From positions 1 to 58,218 of the forward strand of contig NZ_BFFP01000011.1 of the NCBI RefSeq assembly GCF_003864415.1: a stretch of 58,218 bases of DNA. The letters are read 5' to 3'. The stretch comes from Ligilactobacillus salitolerans (GTDB lineage Bacteria > Bacillota > Bacilli > Lactobacillales > Lactobacillaceae). Below, piece after piece: positions 20,709-29,239 of the stretch. Within the stretch, counting starts at the first letter, position 1. Each line of letters opens with the position of its first letter. The notes beneath the pieces are model-generated. The model made no database searches, was not told the origin of the DNA, and saw only the letters and a program-made list of their open reading frames with translations. Position numbers and translations under genes: made by a program.

Positions 20709-20738
20709 AAAAAAGCTGACCCTTTTACTGGCCAGCTG
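20709..20738 (-). terminator. Terminator of the pyridoxine-type kinase gene
   Basis: On the minus strand AGCTGGCC and GGGTCAGCT pair imperfectly around AGTAAAA, followed by six T. Confidence 0.65.
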
Positions 20739-20751
20739 AGAAAGTTATTAA

Positions 20752-21561
20752 TTAAAATTTGAAATCGACTAAATGATTGACCGGGCCAAATTTATGACCG
20801 ACATCTATTTGATTGGCAATTGCGGCCGTGACAAATTTTTTGGCAATTTTGAATGCGTCGGTCAGGGCTTTTCCCTGTGCGATCTGTGCGACGATGCATG
20901 ACGAGAGGAGGTCGCCAGTACCGTTAATGTGCGTGGTATCGACATAAGCCTCGCTTAAAGAAAAGGAAGTTCCGTCTGCCAGCAAAGCTACATCGGTCAC
21001 TTCTTCTTGCTTATCATCGGCATGTTGGCCTTTGACGTAAACATTTTTGGCGCCCATTTCTTGCAAAATATGCGCGGCCTTTAGGGCATCAGCTGGTGTT
21101 TTGATCTCAACACCAGTCAGCTTAACGGCTTCATAATAGTTGGGAGTTAGGACATCTGCGAGCGGGATCAGATCAGATTTTAGTGTCTCATAGGCCTGCT
21201 CTTCTAGGAGCATGTCGCCATGCTTGGTGATGATCACGGGATCCAGCACTAAGGGACCAAAATCGTATTTTTGGTAGTTTTTAGCAACCGTTTTGATCGT
21301 TTGCGCATCAGTCAGCATCCCGGTTTTGCAAGCCTTGATCTCAAAATCGTCTGCTAAAACCGAGAATTGTTTGTCAATAAAGGCGGTGGGCATGGGCTGG
21401 CTGGCGAAAATACCATATGAATTGCCAGCAACGGCGGCTGTTAAAACGCTCATACCGTAAACGCCGCAACGCTGGAAAGTATTCATATCTGCCTGCATCC
21501 CAGCACTGCCGTCACAATCGGAACCTGCGATCGTTAAAACTTGGGGAAATTGATTGACCAT
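20752..21561 (-). CDS. Pyridoxine/pyridoxamine (or HMP) kinase, ThiD/PdxK family
   Basis: A 269-aa ribokinase-fold enzyme. It starts with the family pattern VLTIAGSDCDGSAGMQAD and has the anion-hole motif HINGTGDLLSS with the catalytic Asp near residue 213. The fold phosphorylates pyridoxal/pyridoxine or hydroxymethylpyrimidine. I cannot separate PdxK from ThiD by eye, but there are no thiamine genes nearby and the next gene encodes a PLP enzyme, which favours B6 salvage. AAGAAGG precedes the ATG. Confidence 0.85.
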   Translation of the reverse strand: MVNQFPQVLTIAGSDCDGSAGMQADMNTFQRCGVYGMSVLTAAVAGNSYGIFASQPMPTAFIDKQFSVLADDFEIKACKTGMLTDAQTIKTVAKNYQKYDFGPLVLDPVIITKHGDMLLEEQAYETLKSDLIPLADVLTPNYYEAVKLTGVEIKTPADALKAAHILQEMGAKNVYVKGQHADDKQEEVTDVALLADGTSFSLSEAYVDTTHINGTGDLLSSCIVAQIAQGKALTDAFKIAKKFVTAAIANQIDVGHKFGPVNHLVDFKF

Positions 21562-21781
21562 TTTATTTGCCTTCTTTTTTTAGTAGTGCTTCTAGGATAG
21601 CATACGTTTGCCCAACATAGTTAAAATCAGGTAAATCTTTTAGTTAAATTTTCATTTGCTGCCGCTAGATCAACCCCGCCTGAAGTTCAGTTGAACCGCT
21701 CGTGCAAAAAAGCTAAAATTGAAAAGGAAAGCATATTGCCCGAAACAATGTGTATTTGAGTCAGCAAAGGAAGGTAGAAGA

Positions 21782-23047
21782 ATGAAGCATTCTTGGCAGG
21801 AACATTTACCACAAGAATTACAACAAAAAATTACGGAAGTTGAGGAGCAGATCGCGCCGCGTTTGCGTGAGATCGATGAACAAGTCTTATATAACCAGCA
21901 GCGGGTCTTGCAGTTATTTGCAGAAAACCACGTTTCAGAGGCAGACTTGGTGGGTTCGACTGGGTATGGCTATGATGATGCTGGGCGTGACAAATTAGAA
22001 AAGGTCTATGCGGGGTATTTCAAGACAGAGGATGCTTTGGTGCGTCCGCAACTAACTTCTGGTACCCATGCGATCACAACCGCACTTTTCTCCCAGCTCT
22101 ATCAAGGCGACACCCTGTACTATATGACGGGCGAGCCTTATGACACGATCCAAGAGGTGATCGGGTTGGCAGGGGATAAGCCGGGTTCAATGATGAAACG
22201 CGGGATCAAGTTTAAGTCAACTGCACTGCTCGCTAATGGCGAGGTTGATTATGACCAGGTAGAAAAGGACCTTGCAGGTGATCCGACGATCAAAGTCGTA
22301 GCGATCCAGCGTTCTTTAGGCTACGCACCGCGCGCCAGTTTCACTTTGGATAAGATCAAAAAAATGGTGGCGACTGCCAAAAGACTGGCACCGCAGGCTG
22401 TGATCTTCATCGATAATTGCTACGGTGAATTTGCAGAAACCGAAGAAGCAACCTTTTTTGGCGCTGACTTAATGGCAGGTTCACTCTATAAAAATGCTGG
22501 GGCCGGGATCGCTAAATCAGGGGCTTATATTGTCGGACGCAAAGATTTGATCGAGGAATGCGGTTCTGAGATGATCGTCCCTGGCGCCGGCAAATACGCG
22601 GGAGCAACCTATGCTTATCTGCGCGATTTTTACCAAGGTTTCTTCATGGCACCGCATACGACAGGGGAAGCATTGAAAGGAATGGTTTTCACGGCTGCCT
22701 TGTTGGAAAAATTTGGGATGGATACGGCACCAAAATGGGATGATCCGCGGACGGACATCGTGCAAAAAATCACCTTTGGCAAACCAGAGCCGATGATCAG
22801 CTTCTGTGCGGCGATCCAGCATTATTCGCCAATGAATGCTTTCGTGGATCCGGAGCCAAGCTATCAGGAAGGCTATGAGGACCAGATCATCATGGCCTCC
22901 GGCAGTTTTATCGAGGGCTCGACCATCGAGCTTTCTTCGGACGGACCGTTGCGTGATCCATATACTTTGTATGTGCAGGGCGGTTTATCTTTCCAGCATG
23001 TCAAAATTGCGATTGCCAACGCCGTCAATGATACGTTTTTCAAATAG
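21782..23047 (+). CDS. Methionine gamma-lyase-like PLP enzyme (YnbB / aluminium resistance family)
   Basis: A 421-aa fold-type I PLP enzyme of the Met_gamma_lyase family (PF06838). Characteristic stretches are LVGSTGYGYDDAGRDKLE, RPQLTSGTHAI and the presumed PLP-lysine segment MAGSLYKNAGAGIAKSG. I chose ATG 21782 because AAGGAAGG lies upstream; the open frame begins 63 bases earlier without a ribosome site. Family members are annotated as cystathionine beta-lyase-like or aluminium resistance proteins, and the true reaction is uncertain. A short hairpin with T-run follows at 23054. Confidence 0.85.
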   Translation: MKHSWQEHLPQELQQKITEVEEQIAPRLREIDEQVLYNQQRVLQLFAENHVSEADLVGSTGYGYDDAGRDKLEKVYAGYFKTEDALVRPQLTSGTHAITTALFSQLYQGDTLYYMTGEPYDTIQEVIGLAGDKPGSMMKRGIKFKSTALLANGEVDYDQVEKDLAGDPTIKVVAIQRSLGYAPRASFTLDKIKKMVATAKRLAPQAVIFIDNCYGEFAETEEATFFGADLMAGSLYKNAGAGIAKSGAYIVGRKDLIEECGSEMIVPGAGKYAGATYAYLRDFYQGFFMAPHTTGEALKGMVFTAALLEKFGMDTAPKWDDPRTDIVQKITFGKPEPMISFCAAIQHYSPMNAFVDPEPSYQEGYEDQIIMASGSFIEGSTIELSSDGPLRDPYTLYVQGGLSFQHVKIAIANAVNDTFFK

Positions 23048-23053
23048 AAGAGG

Positions 23054-23081
23054 AAATCTGTGGGAAACTGCAGATTTTTTA
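23054..23081 (+). terminator. Terminator of the PLP-enzyme gene
   Basis: AAATCTG and CAGATTT pair around TGGGAAACTG and a T-run follows. Confidence 0.7.
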
Positions 23082-23143
23082 TTTTGCCGGATGGATTAGT
23101 TGTTCAAAATTTGGTGCCAGGCAAGTAGGCGTCACAAGCGAAG

Positions 23144-23435
23144 ACGTTTGGAACAAAGATCAAGAAAGTTTGTTCCAAGGGGAAGAAGTTTGGAACAAAG
23201 ATCAAGAAAGTTTGTTCCAAAGGGAAGAAGTTTGGAACAAAGATCAAGAAAGTTTGTTCCAAGGGGAAGACGTTTGGAACAAAGATCAAGAAAGTTTGTT
23301 CCAAAGGGAAGAGGTTTGGAACAAAGATCAAGAAAGTTTGTTCCAAAGAGAAAGGTTTGGAACAAAGATCGGGAAAGTTTGTTCCAAAGGGAAAAGGTTT
23401 GGAACAAAGATCGGGAAAGTTTGTTCCAAAAGAAT
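23144..23435. repeat. Array R2: seven units of about 42 bp
   Basis: Seven direct repeats with starts spaced 42 bp, once 41. Each has arms GGAACAAA and TTTGTTCC around GATCAAGAAAG (GATCGGGAAAG in the last two) and a linker such as AAGGGGAAGAAGTT. Stop-free frames run through it on both strands because 42 is a multiple of three; I do not regard them as genes. The linker differs from that of the other arrays. Confidence 0.92.
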
Positions 23436-23514
23436 TTTACAGGGAGTGCCCTTAAGTTAAAGTGCTGGTAGTTCCGGTCAGTTGTACGCGGCTCAAAAAA
23501 ATTCCAGAACATTC

Positions 23515-23543
23515 TTGACAATGCATTAAAATTGCATTATGAT
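23515..23543 (+). promoter_or_regulatory. Promoter of the T-box transcript
   Basis: TTGACA (23515-23520), a 17-bp spacer and TATGAT (23538-23543), about 340 bp before the coding start. Confidence 0.88.
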
Positions 23544-23549
23544 ACAAAC

Positions 23550-23857
23550 AATTTAATGAATGTTTGCTAAGAAAAGATGAGTAATTAATTGGATACCTTG
23601 AACAGAGAGCCGCGACAGCTGAAAAGCGGCAGGTGGATATTAATGAAGATGGTCTTGGAGTGCAAACGAACAGTGAGCTTTACGCAAGCTGTTCGCGGGT
23701 CCGCCTGTTAGCGCGGAAGAGTATAGCTAGTATTGTGTACTCTGTGAGAGCATTATCTGTAAAGATAGCGCTAAAGACGGGTGGCACCGCGTGGATAAGT
23801 CGATTATTACACGTCCCTAGGAGATAACTAAGGTTATTTTTTAGGGACGTTTTTTGT
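23550..23857 (+). ncRNA. T-box leader, probably methionine-specific
   Basis: Stem I elements AAGATGAGTAA, AGAGAGCCGCGACAGCTGAA and GAAGATGGTCTTGGAGTGC are in the usual order. The likely specifier is ATG at 23649-23651 in GAAGATGG. The T-box sequence GGGTGGCACCGCG is at 23779-23791. The terminator ACGTCCCTA/TAGGGACGT with six T is at 23811-23855. Uncharged tRNA-Met would therefore permit readthrough into the downstream methionine-synthase-like gene. Confidence 0.9.
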
Positions 23858-23885
23858 ATTCTAAATTAAAAAGGAGCGTTTATTT

Positions 23886-25019
23886 ATGGCAAATCAAACA
23901 GCAACTAAATTACATTACGATATTGTAGGAAGTTTCCTGCGCCCAGCAGCGTTAAAACAAGCTCGCAGTGATCATGAGGCAGGTAAGATCGACTCGCAGC
24001 AGTTGCGTCAAGTAGAGAACGAAGAGATCCGTGATTTAGTCGAAAAAGAAATCAAGGCTGGCCTCAAAGTGGTGACTGATGGCGAATTTCGGCGTAGCTA
24101 CTGGCACCTAGACACATTCTGGGGCTTTTCCGGTGTGAAGCATACGATCCCGGAACACGGCTACTTTTTCCATGACGAAGAGACCCGCGCGGATTCAGCC
24201 CAGGTTGTTGGTAAGATCGCCTTTGATCCTGAGCACCCGGACTTGAAAGCTTACCAATTCCTCTATGACTTGGTCAAAGACGAACCAGGAGTGATCGCTC
24301 GCCAAAGTATTCCTTCACCAGCCCAATTCTATGCAGAATTGGCTCGTGGTGCCGAAAATGAAGCAGCACTTAAGCAGATTTATCCAGATCAAGAAGAACT
24401 AGTTCATGATATTGGTGAGGCTTATCGCGATTTGATCCTTGCTCTTTATGACTTGGGCTGTCGTGATGTCAAACTGGATGATTGTACTTGGGGCATGGTC
24501 GTTGATTCCGACTTTTGGAAAGAAATGACTAACGGCGACTTCAACCGTGAGCAGCTATCCGATTTATACGTTTCTTTAAACAACGCTGCTTTGCATGACC
24601 TGCCGGAAGATCTGCGAGTTAGCACCCATGTCTGTCGTGGCAACTACCATTCAACTTGGGCAGCACAAGGCGGTTATGCTCCGGTGGCAGATTACTTGTT
24701 AGCACGTGAAAATGTTAATGCCTTCTACCTGGAATTTGACGATGATCGTTCTGGCGATTTCGCACCGTTAGCTAAAGTTCCTGCCGGCAAACAAGTTGTC
24801 TTAGGCTTAGTCACTAGTAAGAAACCTGAATTGGAGGCTAAGGAAACGCTGCTCAAGCGGATCAACGAAGCTGCTGAATACGTGCCTTTAGAGGACTTGG
24901 AACTCAGTACCCAGTGCGGTTTTGCTTCCACTGAAGAAGGCAACAAGCTGACCGAGCAGCAGCAATGGGATAAAATCAAGTTGGTAGTTGAAACTGCTCA
25001 AGAAGTCTGGGGCAAATAG
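23886..25019 (+). CDS. Cobalamin-independent methionine-synthase-like protein (YxjG/YxjH type)
   Basis: A 377-aa TIM-barrel protein of the MetE C-terminal family, single-domain like Bacillus YxjG/YxjH. Typical stretches are YDIVGSFLRP, VVTDGEFRRSYWHLDTFWG, LDDCTWGM and THVCRGNYHSTWAAQGGY, which holds the zinc-site Cys; a second Cys occurs in STQCGFAS. Such enzymes make methionine from homocysteine with an as yet poorly defined methyl donor. AAGGAG precedes the ATG. A methionine-type T-box controls it, in agreement with this role. Confidence 0.9.
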   Translation: MANQTATKLHYDIVGSFLRPAALKQARSDHEAGKIDSQQLRQVENEEIRDLVEKEIKAGLKVVTDGEFRRSYWHLDTFWGFSGVKHTIPEHGYFFHDEETRADSAQVVGKIAFDPEHPDLKAYQFLYDLVKDEPGVIARQSIPSPAQFYAELARGAENEAALKQIYPDQEELVHDIGEAYRDLILALYDLGCRDVKLDDCTWGMVVDSDFWKEMTNGDFNREQLSDLYVSLNNAALHDLPEDLRVSTHVCRGNYHSTWAAQGGYAPVADYLLARENVNAFYLEFDDDRSGDFAPLAKVPAGKQVVLGLVTSKKPELEAKETLLKRINEAAEYVPLEDLELSTQCGFASTEEGNKLTEQQQWDKIKLVVETAQEVWGK

Positions 25020-25027
25020 GATCCACG

Positions 25028-25074
25028 AAAAAAAAAGTTCGCACCGGTAAAAAGCCAGTGCGAACTTATTTTTT
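25028..25074. terminator. Bidirectional terminator
   Basis: AAGTTCGCAC and GTGCGAACTT form a stem with an A-run before it and TTATTTTTT after it. It closes both converging genes. Confidence 0.85.
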
Positions 25075-26410
25075 ATCGGATCTTGTGCCAGGCTGAAGCA
25101 CCGACGGAAGGGAAAATATGAGCGAATTCCCACATTTCCGTCCCACTCGAGCCGTAAATTAACGCTGGCAAATAGGTGTTCACAGCATCTTCGGCCTTGT
25201 CGCTGACTTCAGTGACACCGACCAGCTGCTGGTTTTGGTTGAAGACTAAAGCACGGTCGCCCATCGTTTCCGAGTCGATCTGGCGGTACCAATCGTCGGG
25301 AATATGATTTTCGATGACCTTCAGTTTTGTGCCCTCGGTTTGGCTTGGGGATACACCGACCTGGGCGATCCGCGGCGAAGTATAAACTGTCGTCGGGATC
25401 GGCGGGTAGACTAATGGGTCTGTGGTTTGCCCGCTAAAAAGCCGGTAGAGGTAGTAGGATTCATAGGTGGCAGTTGGAGTCAGCTTAGGCTGAACTTTAT
25501 CTACGACATCCCCAGCTGCATAAACGTTGGGGATAGAAGTTTGCAAATGGTCGTCAACTTGGATCCCATGCTTAGTGTATTTGACACCTAGTTCAGCTAA
25601 ACCTAAATCTTCAACGTTCGGGACCCGACCCGTGGCATCTAAGACCCACTCGACCGTGGCACTTTGATCGTCGCCATAAAAAACACGATAACCGTTGCCA
25701 GCTCGTTTCAGTGCGCTGACCGCAGCATTCGGGATGAAAGTCACACCGCGCTTGGTCAGGTCAGCTGTGACTTGCTTGACATAAGGCTGGTAGAAATTGC
25801 GCAGCCCCTGGTCGCCGTGCATAAAGACTGTGACCTTGGCACCAACAGCATTTGCAATCGTGGCAAATTCATAACTGATGTAGCCGGCACCAAGGATCGC
25901 AATACTTTGCGGCATAGCTGTCAGGTCCATGAATTCACTGCTGTCATGGGCTAGTTCATCACCCGGGATCGCCAAGCGATTGGGACGCTGGCCGGTCGCC
26001 ACAACAATTTTGGCTGCGGAATAAATGGTGCCGTCCGCGACCTGAACTCGTTGCGGATCAAGCAGCTTCGCGCGCTGTTTGATGATGGTGACACCTGCTG
26101 ATTTCAGCTTGTTTTCAGTTGCTTGGGGCAGGTCTTTGATGATGGCTTGCTTGTGAGCAACGACTGCCGGCCAGTCGATTTGGACTTCGCCTTGCAGCTG
26201 GCCGTGTATCCGCTCGACCATGCGTTTGACCGCAACCGGCTCATCTAAAGCGATTTTTGCGTTGCAGCCGCGGTTGGTGCAAGTCCCGCCCAGTTTGTCA
26301 TCGGTGACCAGCGCGACTTTTTTGCCGCTGGCAGCTAAGGGTCCCGCTCCGTCAAAGGCGGCATGGCCCCCGCCGATAAAAAGGACATCGTAATCATACT
26401 GTTCAGTCAT
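25073..26410 (-). CDS. FAD-dependent pyridine nucleotide-disulphide oxidoreductase
   Basis: A 445-aa class I flavoprotein disulphide reductase related to glutathione/mercuric reductase. FAD motif LFIGGGHAAFDG is at residues 10-21 and the redox cysteines are C44 and C49 in GGTCTNRGC. The NAD(P) motif AILGAGYISYEFA and FAD motif VYAAGDVVD are also present, with a dimerisation domain at the end. I chose ATG 26410 because AGGAGG lies 6 bases before it; the open frame extends 38 codons further without a ribosome site. The substrate (glutathione, CoA or another disulphide) cannot be read from the sequence. Confidence 0.88.
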   Translation of the reverse strand: MTEQYDYDVLFIGGGHAAFDGAGPLAASGKKVALVTDDKLGGTCTNRGCNAKIALDEPVAVKRMVERIHGQLQGEVQIDWPAVVAHKQAIIKDLPQATENKLKSAGVTIIKQRAKLLDPQRVQVADGTIYSAAKIVVATGQRPNRLAIPGDELAHDSSEFMDLTAMPQSIAILGAGYISYEFATIANAVGAKVTVFMHGDQGLRNFYQPYVKQVTADLTKRGVTFIPNAAVSALKRAGNGYRVFYGDDQSATVEWVLDATGRVPNVEDLGLAELGVKYTKHGIQVDDHLQTSIPNVYAAGDVVDKVQPKLTPTATYESYYLYRLFSGQTTDPLVYPPIPTTVYTSPRIAQVGVSPSQTEGTKLKVIENHIPDDWYRQIDSETMGDRALVFNQNQQLVGVTEVSDKAEDAVNTYLPALIYGSSGTEMWEFAHIFPSVGASAWHKIR

Positions 26411-26614
26411 TTTATTCCTCCTCGTTTTATTTGGCTTTAAAATCTCACAAAAAAAGCAAAATAGCAAGTAAAGCGTCATCGCTTCGAGAGTACATGTAGT
26501 AGTTTGACCCAGATAAAAGACCACAACTTGTGGATTTTGACTTTATTTTTAGAGCGAACCCGCGTATGATTGTTAAGGTAACACGAAAGAGAGAAATAAG
26601 ATGAGGAGTCTTCC

Positions 26615-27397
26615 TTGTCTTTTGAGTTTAAGGGAAAGGATGCTTCAATCATTTTGATTACATTATCTGGGATCATCGGGTCGGGAAAGTCTAGCTTAAC
26701 TGATATACTTTCAAAGGAACTCGGGACAAAAGCTTATTACGAACCAGTACAGGATAACCCTGTCTTGCCAATTTTTTATAAGGGAAACGAAATAGCCGCG
26801 CAAAAACGGGCTGCGGGCGATAAAGAAGCCACCAACCCTTATGCGTACTTACTACAGACTTTCTTCTTGAATCGGCGTTTTTCAATGATCAAAGCCGCAA
26901 TGCAAGAAGATAACAATATTTTGGACCGTTCGATCTATGAAGACGAGATCTTTATGAAGATCAATACCGAAATGGGCAACGCCACTAAAGTTGAGTATGA
27001 TATCTACCGCAGTTTGTTAGATAACATGATGGAAGAACTGCCATTTGCTTCGCATAAGAAATCACCAGACTTGATGATCACGATCAAGGTCTCTTACGAA
27101 ACGATGCTCAAGCGGATCGAAAAACGCGGCCGTGATTATGAGCTGATCGAAAAAGATCCATCGCTGGTTGATTATTATAAGCGTTTATTGGCTTGCTACG
27201 ATACGTGGATGGATGAATACAAGGCTTCACCGTTATTGATCATTGACGGCGACCAGTATGATTTTGTCGACAATATGGCAGACCGGGTCGCAGTCTTTGA
27301 CCTGATTGAAAATCGCTTGCATGAATTAGGCAACTTGGACGACCTTCAATTTGATCGTTTGCAAGCCCAGCACCAAGATTTGTTAAAAGCAGAATAA
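26615..27397 (+). CDS. Deoxynucleoside kinase (dAK/dGK family)
   Basis: A 260-aa kinase related to the lactobacillar deoxyadenosine/deoxyguanosine kinases that phosphorylate deoxynucleosides for salvage. The P-loop GIIGSGKSS is near residues 19-27, DRSIYEDEIF holds the DRS substrate site and KRGRDYE is the lid. The start is TTG 26615 with GAGGAG 6 bases before it; an internal TTG giving MITLSGIIGSGK is an alternative closer to the length of relatives. In some lactobacilli two such genes form a heterodimer; here only one is seen. Confidence 0.9.
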   Translation: MSFEFKGKDASIILITLSGIIGSGKSSLTDILSKELGTKAYYEPVQDNPVLPIFYKGNEIAAQKRAAGDKEATNPYAYLLQTFFLNRRFSMIKAAMQEDNNILDRSIYEDEIFMKINTEMGNATKVEYDIYRSLLDNMMEELPFASHKKSPDLMITIKVSYETMLKRIEKRGRDYELIEKDPSLVDYYKRLLACYDTWMDEYKASPLLIIDGDQYDFVDNMADRVAVFDLIENRLHELGNLDDLQFDRLQAQHQDLLKAE

Positions 27398-27409
27398 ATT
27401 TGTCTGACT

Positions 27410-27448
27410 GGCGGCTGTTTCGAGACCTCGAAGCGGGCGCCTTTTTTT
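27410..27448 (+). terminator. Terminator of the deoxynucleoside kinase gene
   Basis: GGCGGCTGTTTCGAG pairs with CTCGAAGCGGGCGCC with small bulges, and seven T follow. Confidence 0.75.
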
Positions 27449-27511
27449 ACGAAAAATTACGAGTATGGTAGGATAGAAAGCAATTAGTATTTACAAGAGG
27501 GGCGTGGTGAA

Positions 27512-28447
27512 GTGCAATTTATTGGAAGTGATGAACAGCAGACTTATCGTCGTTTAGTGCGTAAAGTCTTGCTTGTCACCAGTGCTTATGCTCTTGTTTT
27601 TCAAGTCGTAGCAGTCCTTGCTTCGATGGTAATGATCATCCGAGATGATAGTTTAATGGCGGGCGATCGGTTGGAACAAAGCGGACTGCCTTATTTTTTT
27701 GCCGTGGCAGTCGGTCTATTTATTATTTATAGTGCTTCTTCACCGCGCTTACGCCAGACCTTCTTTAAGGCGGGTCCGGCTTCGATGAATTGGCTGGTCT
27801 TTAGCTTGGTGGTCAGCTTGTTGTTGCTTGCGCAGCTGATATTTACGGGGTATTCCAATGGTCTGGAGAGCTTGCTCAACCACTGGGGGTTGACTGCGAT
27901 GGAGGAATTAAAATCCGCCAGCAACAGTAGTCAGACTTGGTCGATGTTTGTTTACGGCAATATCTTGGCTCCAGTGACAGAAGAGATCGTTTTTCGCGGT
28001 TATGTTTTGCGGACCTTACGCCCAGCCGGGACCAGTGTCGCCATTCTTTTTTCAGCGTTTCTTTTTGGACTATATCATTTAAATATCATGCAGTCCCCAT
28101 TTGCCTTTTTAATGGGACTAGTCCTGGGCTTTGTTGCGGTCAATTATGGGATCACCTGGTCGATTCTCGTCCATGCTTTCAATAACCTGGTCTTAGGTGA
28201 CGGCTTAGGAAAATTGGCGGACATTGTTGGCGGACACACAGCCGATGTTATTTCAACGGTGATCATCGTTGGCGGCGGTCTGGCTGGCTTGTGGGTTTTA
28301 TGGGTCAAAAGAAATGTGTTCGAGGAGTGGTACTCTGAGCATCGCTTCAGAAAGCATGAGCTGAAATTAGTCTTCTTGAACTGGCTCAGTATTTTGATCA
28401 CAGTAATTTCGTTGGCGGCGATGCTGATCAGTATCACACGAAAATAA
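27512..28447 (+). CDS. CPBP-family intramembrane metalloprotease
   Basis: A 311-aa membrane protein with about eight transmembrane segments and an Abi/CAAX (CPBP) domain. Catalytic motifs are EEIVFRGYVL (EExxxR, about residue 157), FGLYHLN and HAFNN. These glutamate/histidine intramembrane proteases occur widely in lactobacilli, often with bacteriocin immunity or quorum signalling, but no peptide gene is nearby. The start is GTG 27512 with AGAGGGG upstream. It may form an operon with the UspA gene 71 bp downstream. Confidence 0.87.
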   Translation: MQFIGSDEQQTYRRLVRKVLLVTSAYALVFQVVAVLASMVMIIRDDSLMAGDRLEQSGLPYFFAVAVGLFIIYSASSPRLRQTFFKAGPASMNWLVFSLVVSLLLLAQLIFTGYSNGLESLLNHWGLTAMEELKSASNSSQTWSMFVYGNILAPVTEEIVFRGYVLRTLRPAGTSVAILFSAFLFGLYHLNIMQSPFAFLMGLVLGFVAVNYGITWSILVHAFNNLVLGDGLGKLADIVGGHTADVISTVIIVGGGLAGLWVLWVKRNVFEEWYSEHRFRKHELKLVFLNWLSILITVISLAAMLISITRK

Positions 28448-28518
28448 TGCAATAGCTTTCAGCGGCAAAAAAGAGTATGATAAAAAGATAATTTGTTTAG
28501 TCAGGGGTTGATGACATA

Positions 28519-28983
28519 ATGCTAATTGATTATCGGCGGATCCTCGTGGCAGTCAATCACTCGGATGAGGCTCACCAGGCTTTAGCCAGAGCCGTTGCAA
28601 TTGCCAAACGCAACCATGCCCGCTTAGACATTTTACGTGTGCTTGATATTAATTCTTTGCAATATAAGGCCGGCGGGCAAACTGCGATCGATGGCGAGGA
28701 AGTTTATGACATCGAACAGGAAGCAGAACAGGATCTAATAAAACTGCGAGAAAAACTGCTGCAAGAAGAGGGCTTAACTGAAGATCAAGTTTTTGTTCAC
28801 TTGCGCTTCGGTAGTCCGCGGACGGTGATCGTTGCTGATTTTCCAGCGGAGTATCGGAACGATCTCTTGGTACTCGGGCAGACAGGAATGAATGCACTGC
28901 GCCGCGTGACTGCAGGCTCGGTCGCTTCCTATGTTACGCATGCTGCTTCATGTGATGTTTTGATTGTAAAAAATAAACAGTAA
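28519..28983 (+). CDS. Universal stress protein, UspA family
   Basis: A 154-aa Usp domain protein that begins YRRILVAVNHSDEAHQAL. It has the ATP-binding signature LGQTGMNALRRVTAGSVASYV (G-x2-G-x9-G-S) near residues 117-137. It is a paralogue of the one at 13392, with a longer middle part rich in acidic residues. AGGGGTTGATG precedes the ATG. A terminator follows directly. Confidence 0.9.
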   Translation: MLIDYRRILVAVNHSDEAHQALARAVAIAKRNHARLDILRVLDINSLQYKAGGQTAIDGEEVYDIEQEAEQDLIKLREKLLQEEGLTEDQVFVHLRFGSPRTVIVADFPAEYRNDLLVLGQTGMNALRRVTAGSVASYVTHAASCDVLIVKNKQ

Positions 28984-29017
28984 GGGTAGAAAAATTTTCT
29001 AACTTTGCTGTTTTTTT
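28978..29017 (+). terminator. Terminator of the uspA gene
   Basis: CAGTAAG and CTTTGCTG form an outer stem with inner TAGAAAA/TTTTCTA. Seven T follow. The T-run runs into the hairpin module at 29015. Confidence 0.65.
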
Positions 29018-29140
29018 AGTCGGGTTCCTCAAACCAGTCACCTCCGCTTATCCAGCCTCGTCGGCACGACGCTAAAAAACGCATCATAATGCCGAAGCTC
29101 GATAATGCTCAGTGACTACCGGTTTGCTGCACCCTTTTTT
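29015..29140 (-). repeat. Hairpin module, second repeat family (copy 1)
   Basis: Read on the minus strand it contains GAGCATTATCGAGC, GATAAGCGGAGG and the end CCCGACTAAAAAAACAGC. This is the same order as in the modules at 33.8, 41.9 and 46.0 kb. There is internal dyad structure (CGTCGTGCCGACG). No coding potential is visible. Confidence 0.7.
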
Positions 29141-29186
29141 GAATTTGGTTGAAAAAGTGAGTTCCCGCCCAAATTTTGAGCAAGCA

Positions 29187-29228
29187 AATAGGCTGGTGAT
29201 GGCAGAAATTGCACATCATCAGCCTATT
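29187..29228 (-). terminator. Hairpin behind the amino-acid transporter gene
   Basis: AATAGGCTG and CAGCCTATT pair, with inner GATG/CATC. A clear T-run is missing on the minus strand, so termination is uncertain. Confidence 0.5.
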
Positions 29229-29239
29229 CAATTACTCTA

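Noticed and set aside
23100-23471. Protein with 14-residue repeats encoded by array R2 (and the similar frame at 54844-55203)
   Set aside because: Stop-free frames occur on both strands because the unit length is a multiple of three. There is no ribosome site and the frames run out of the array into unrelated sequence.
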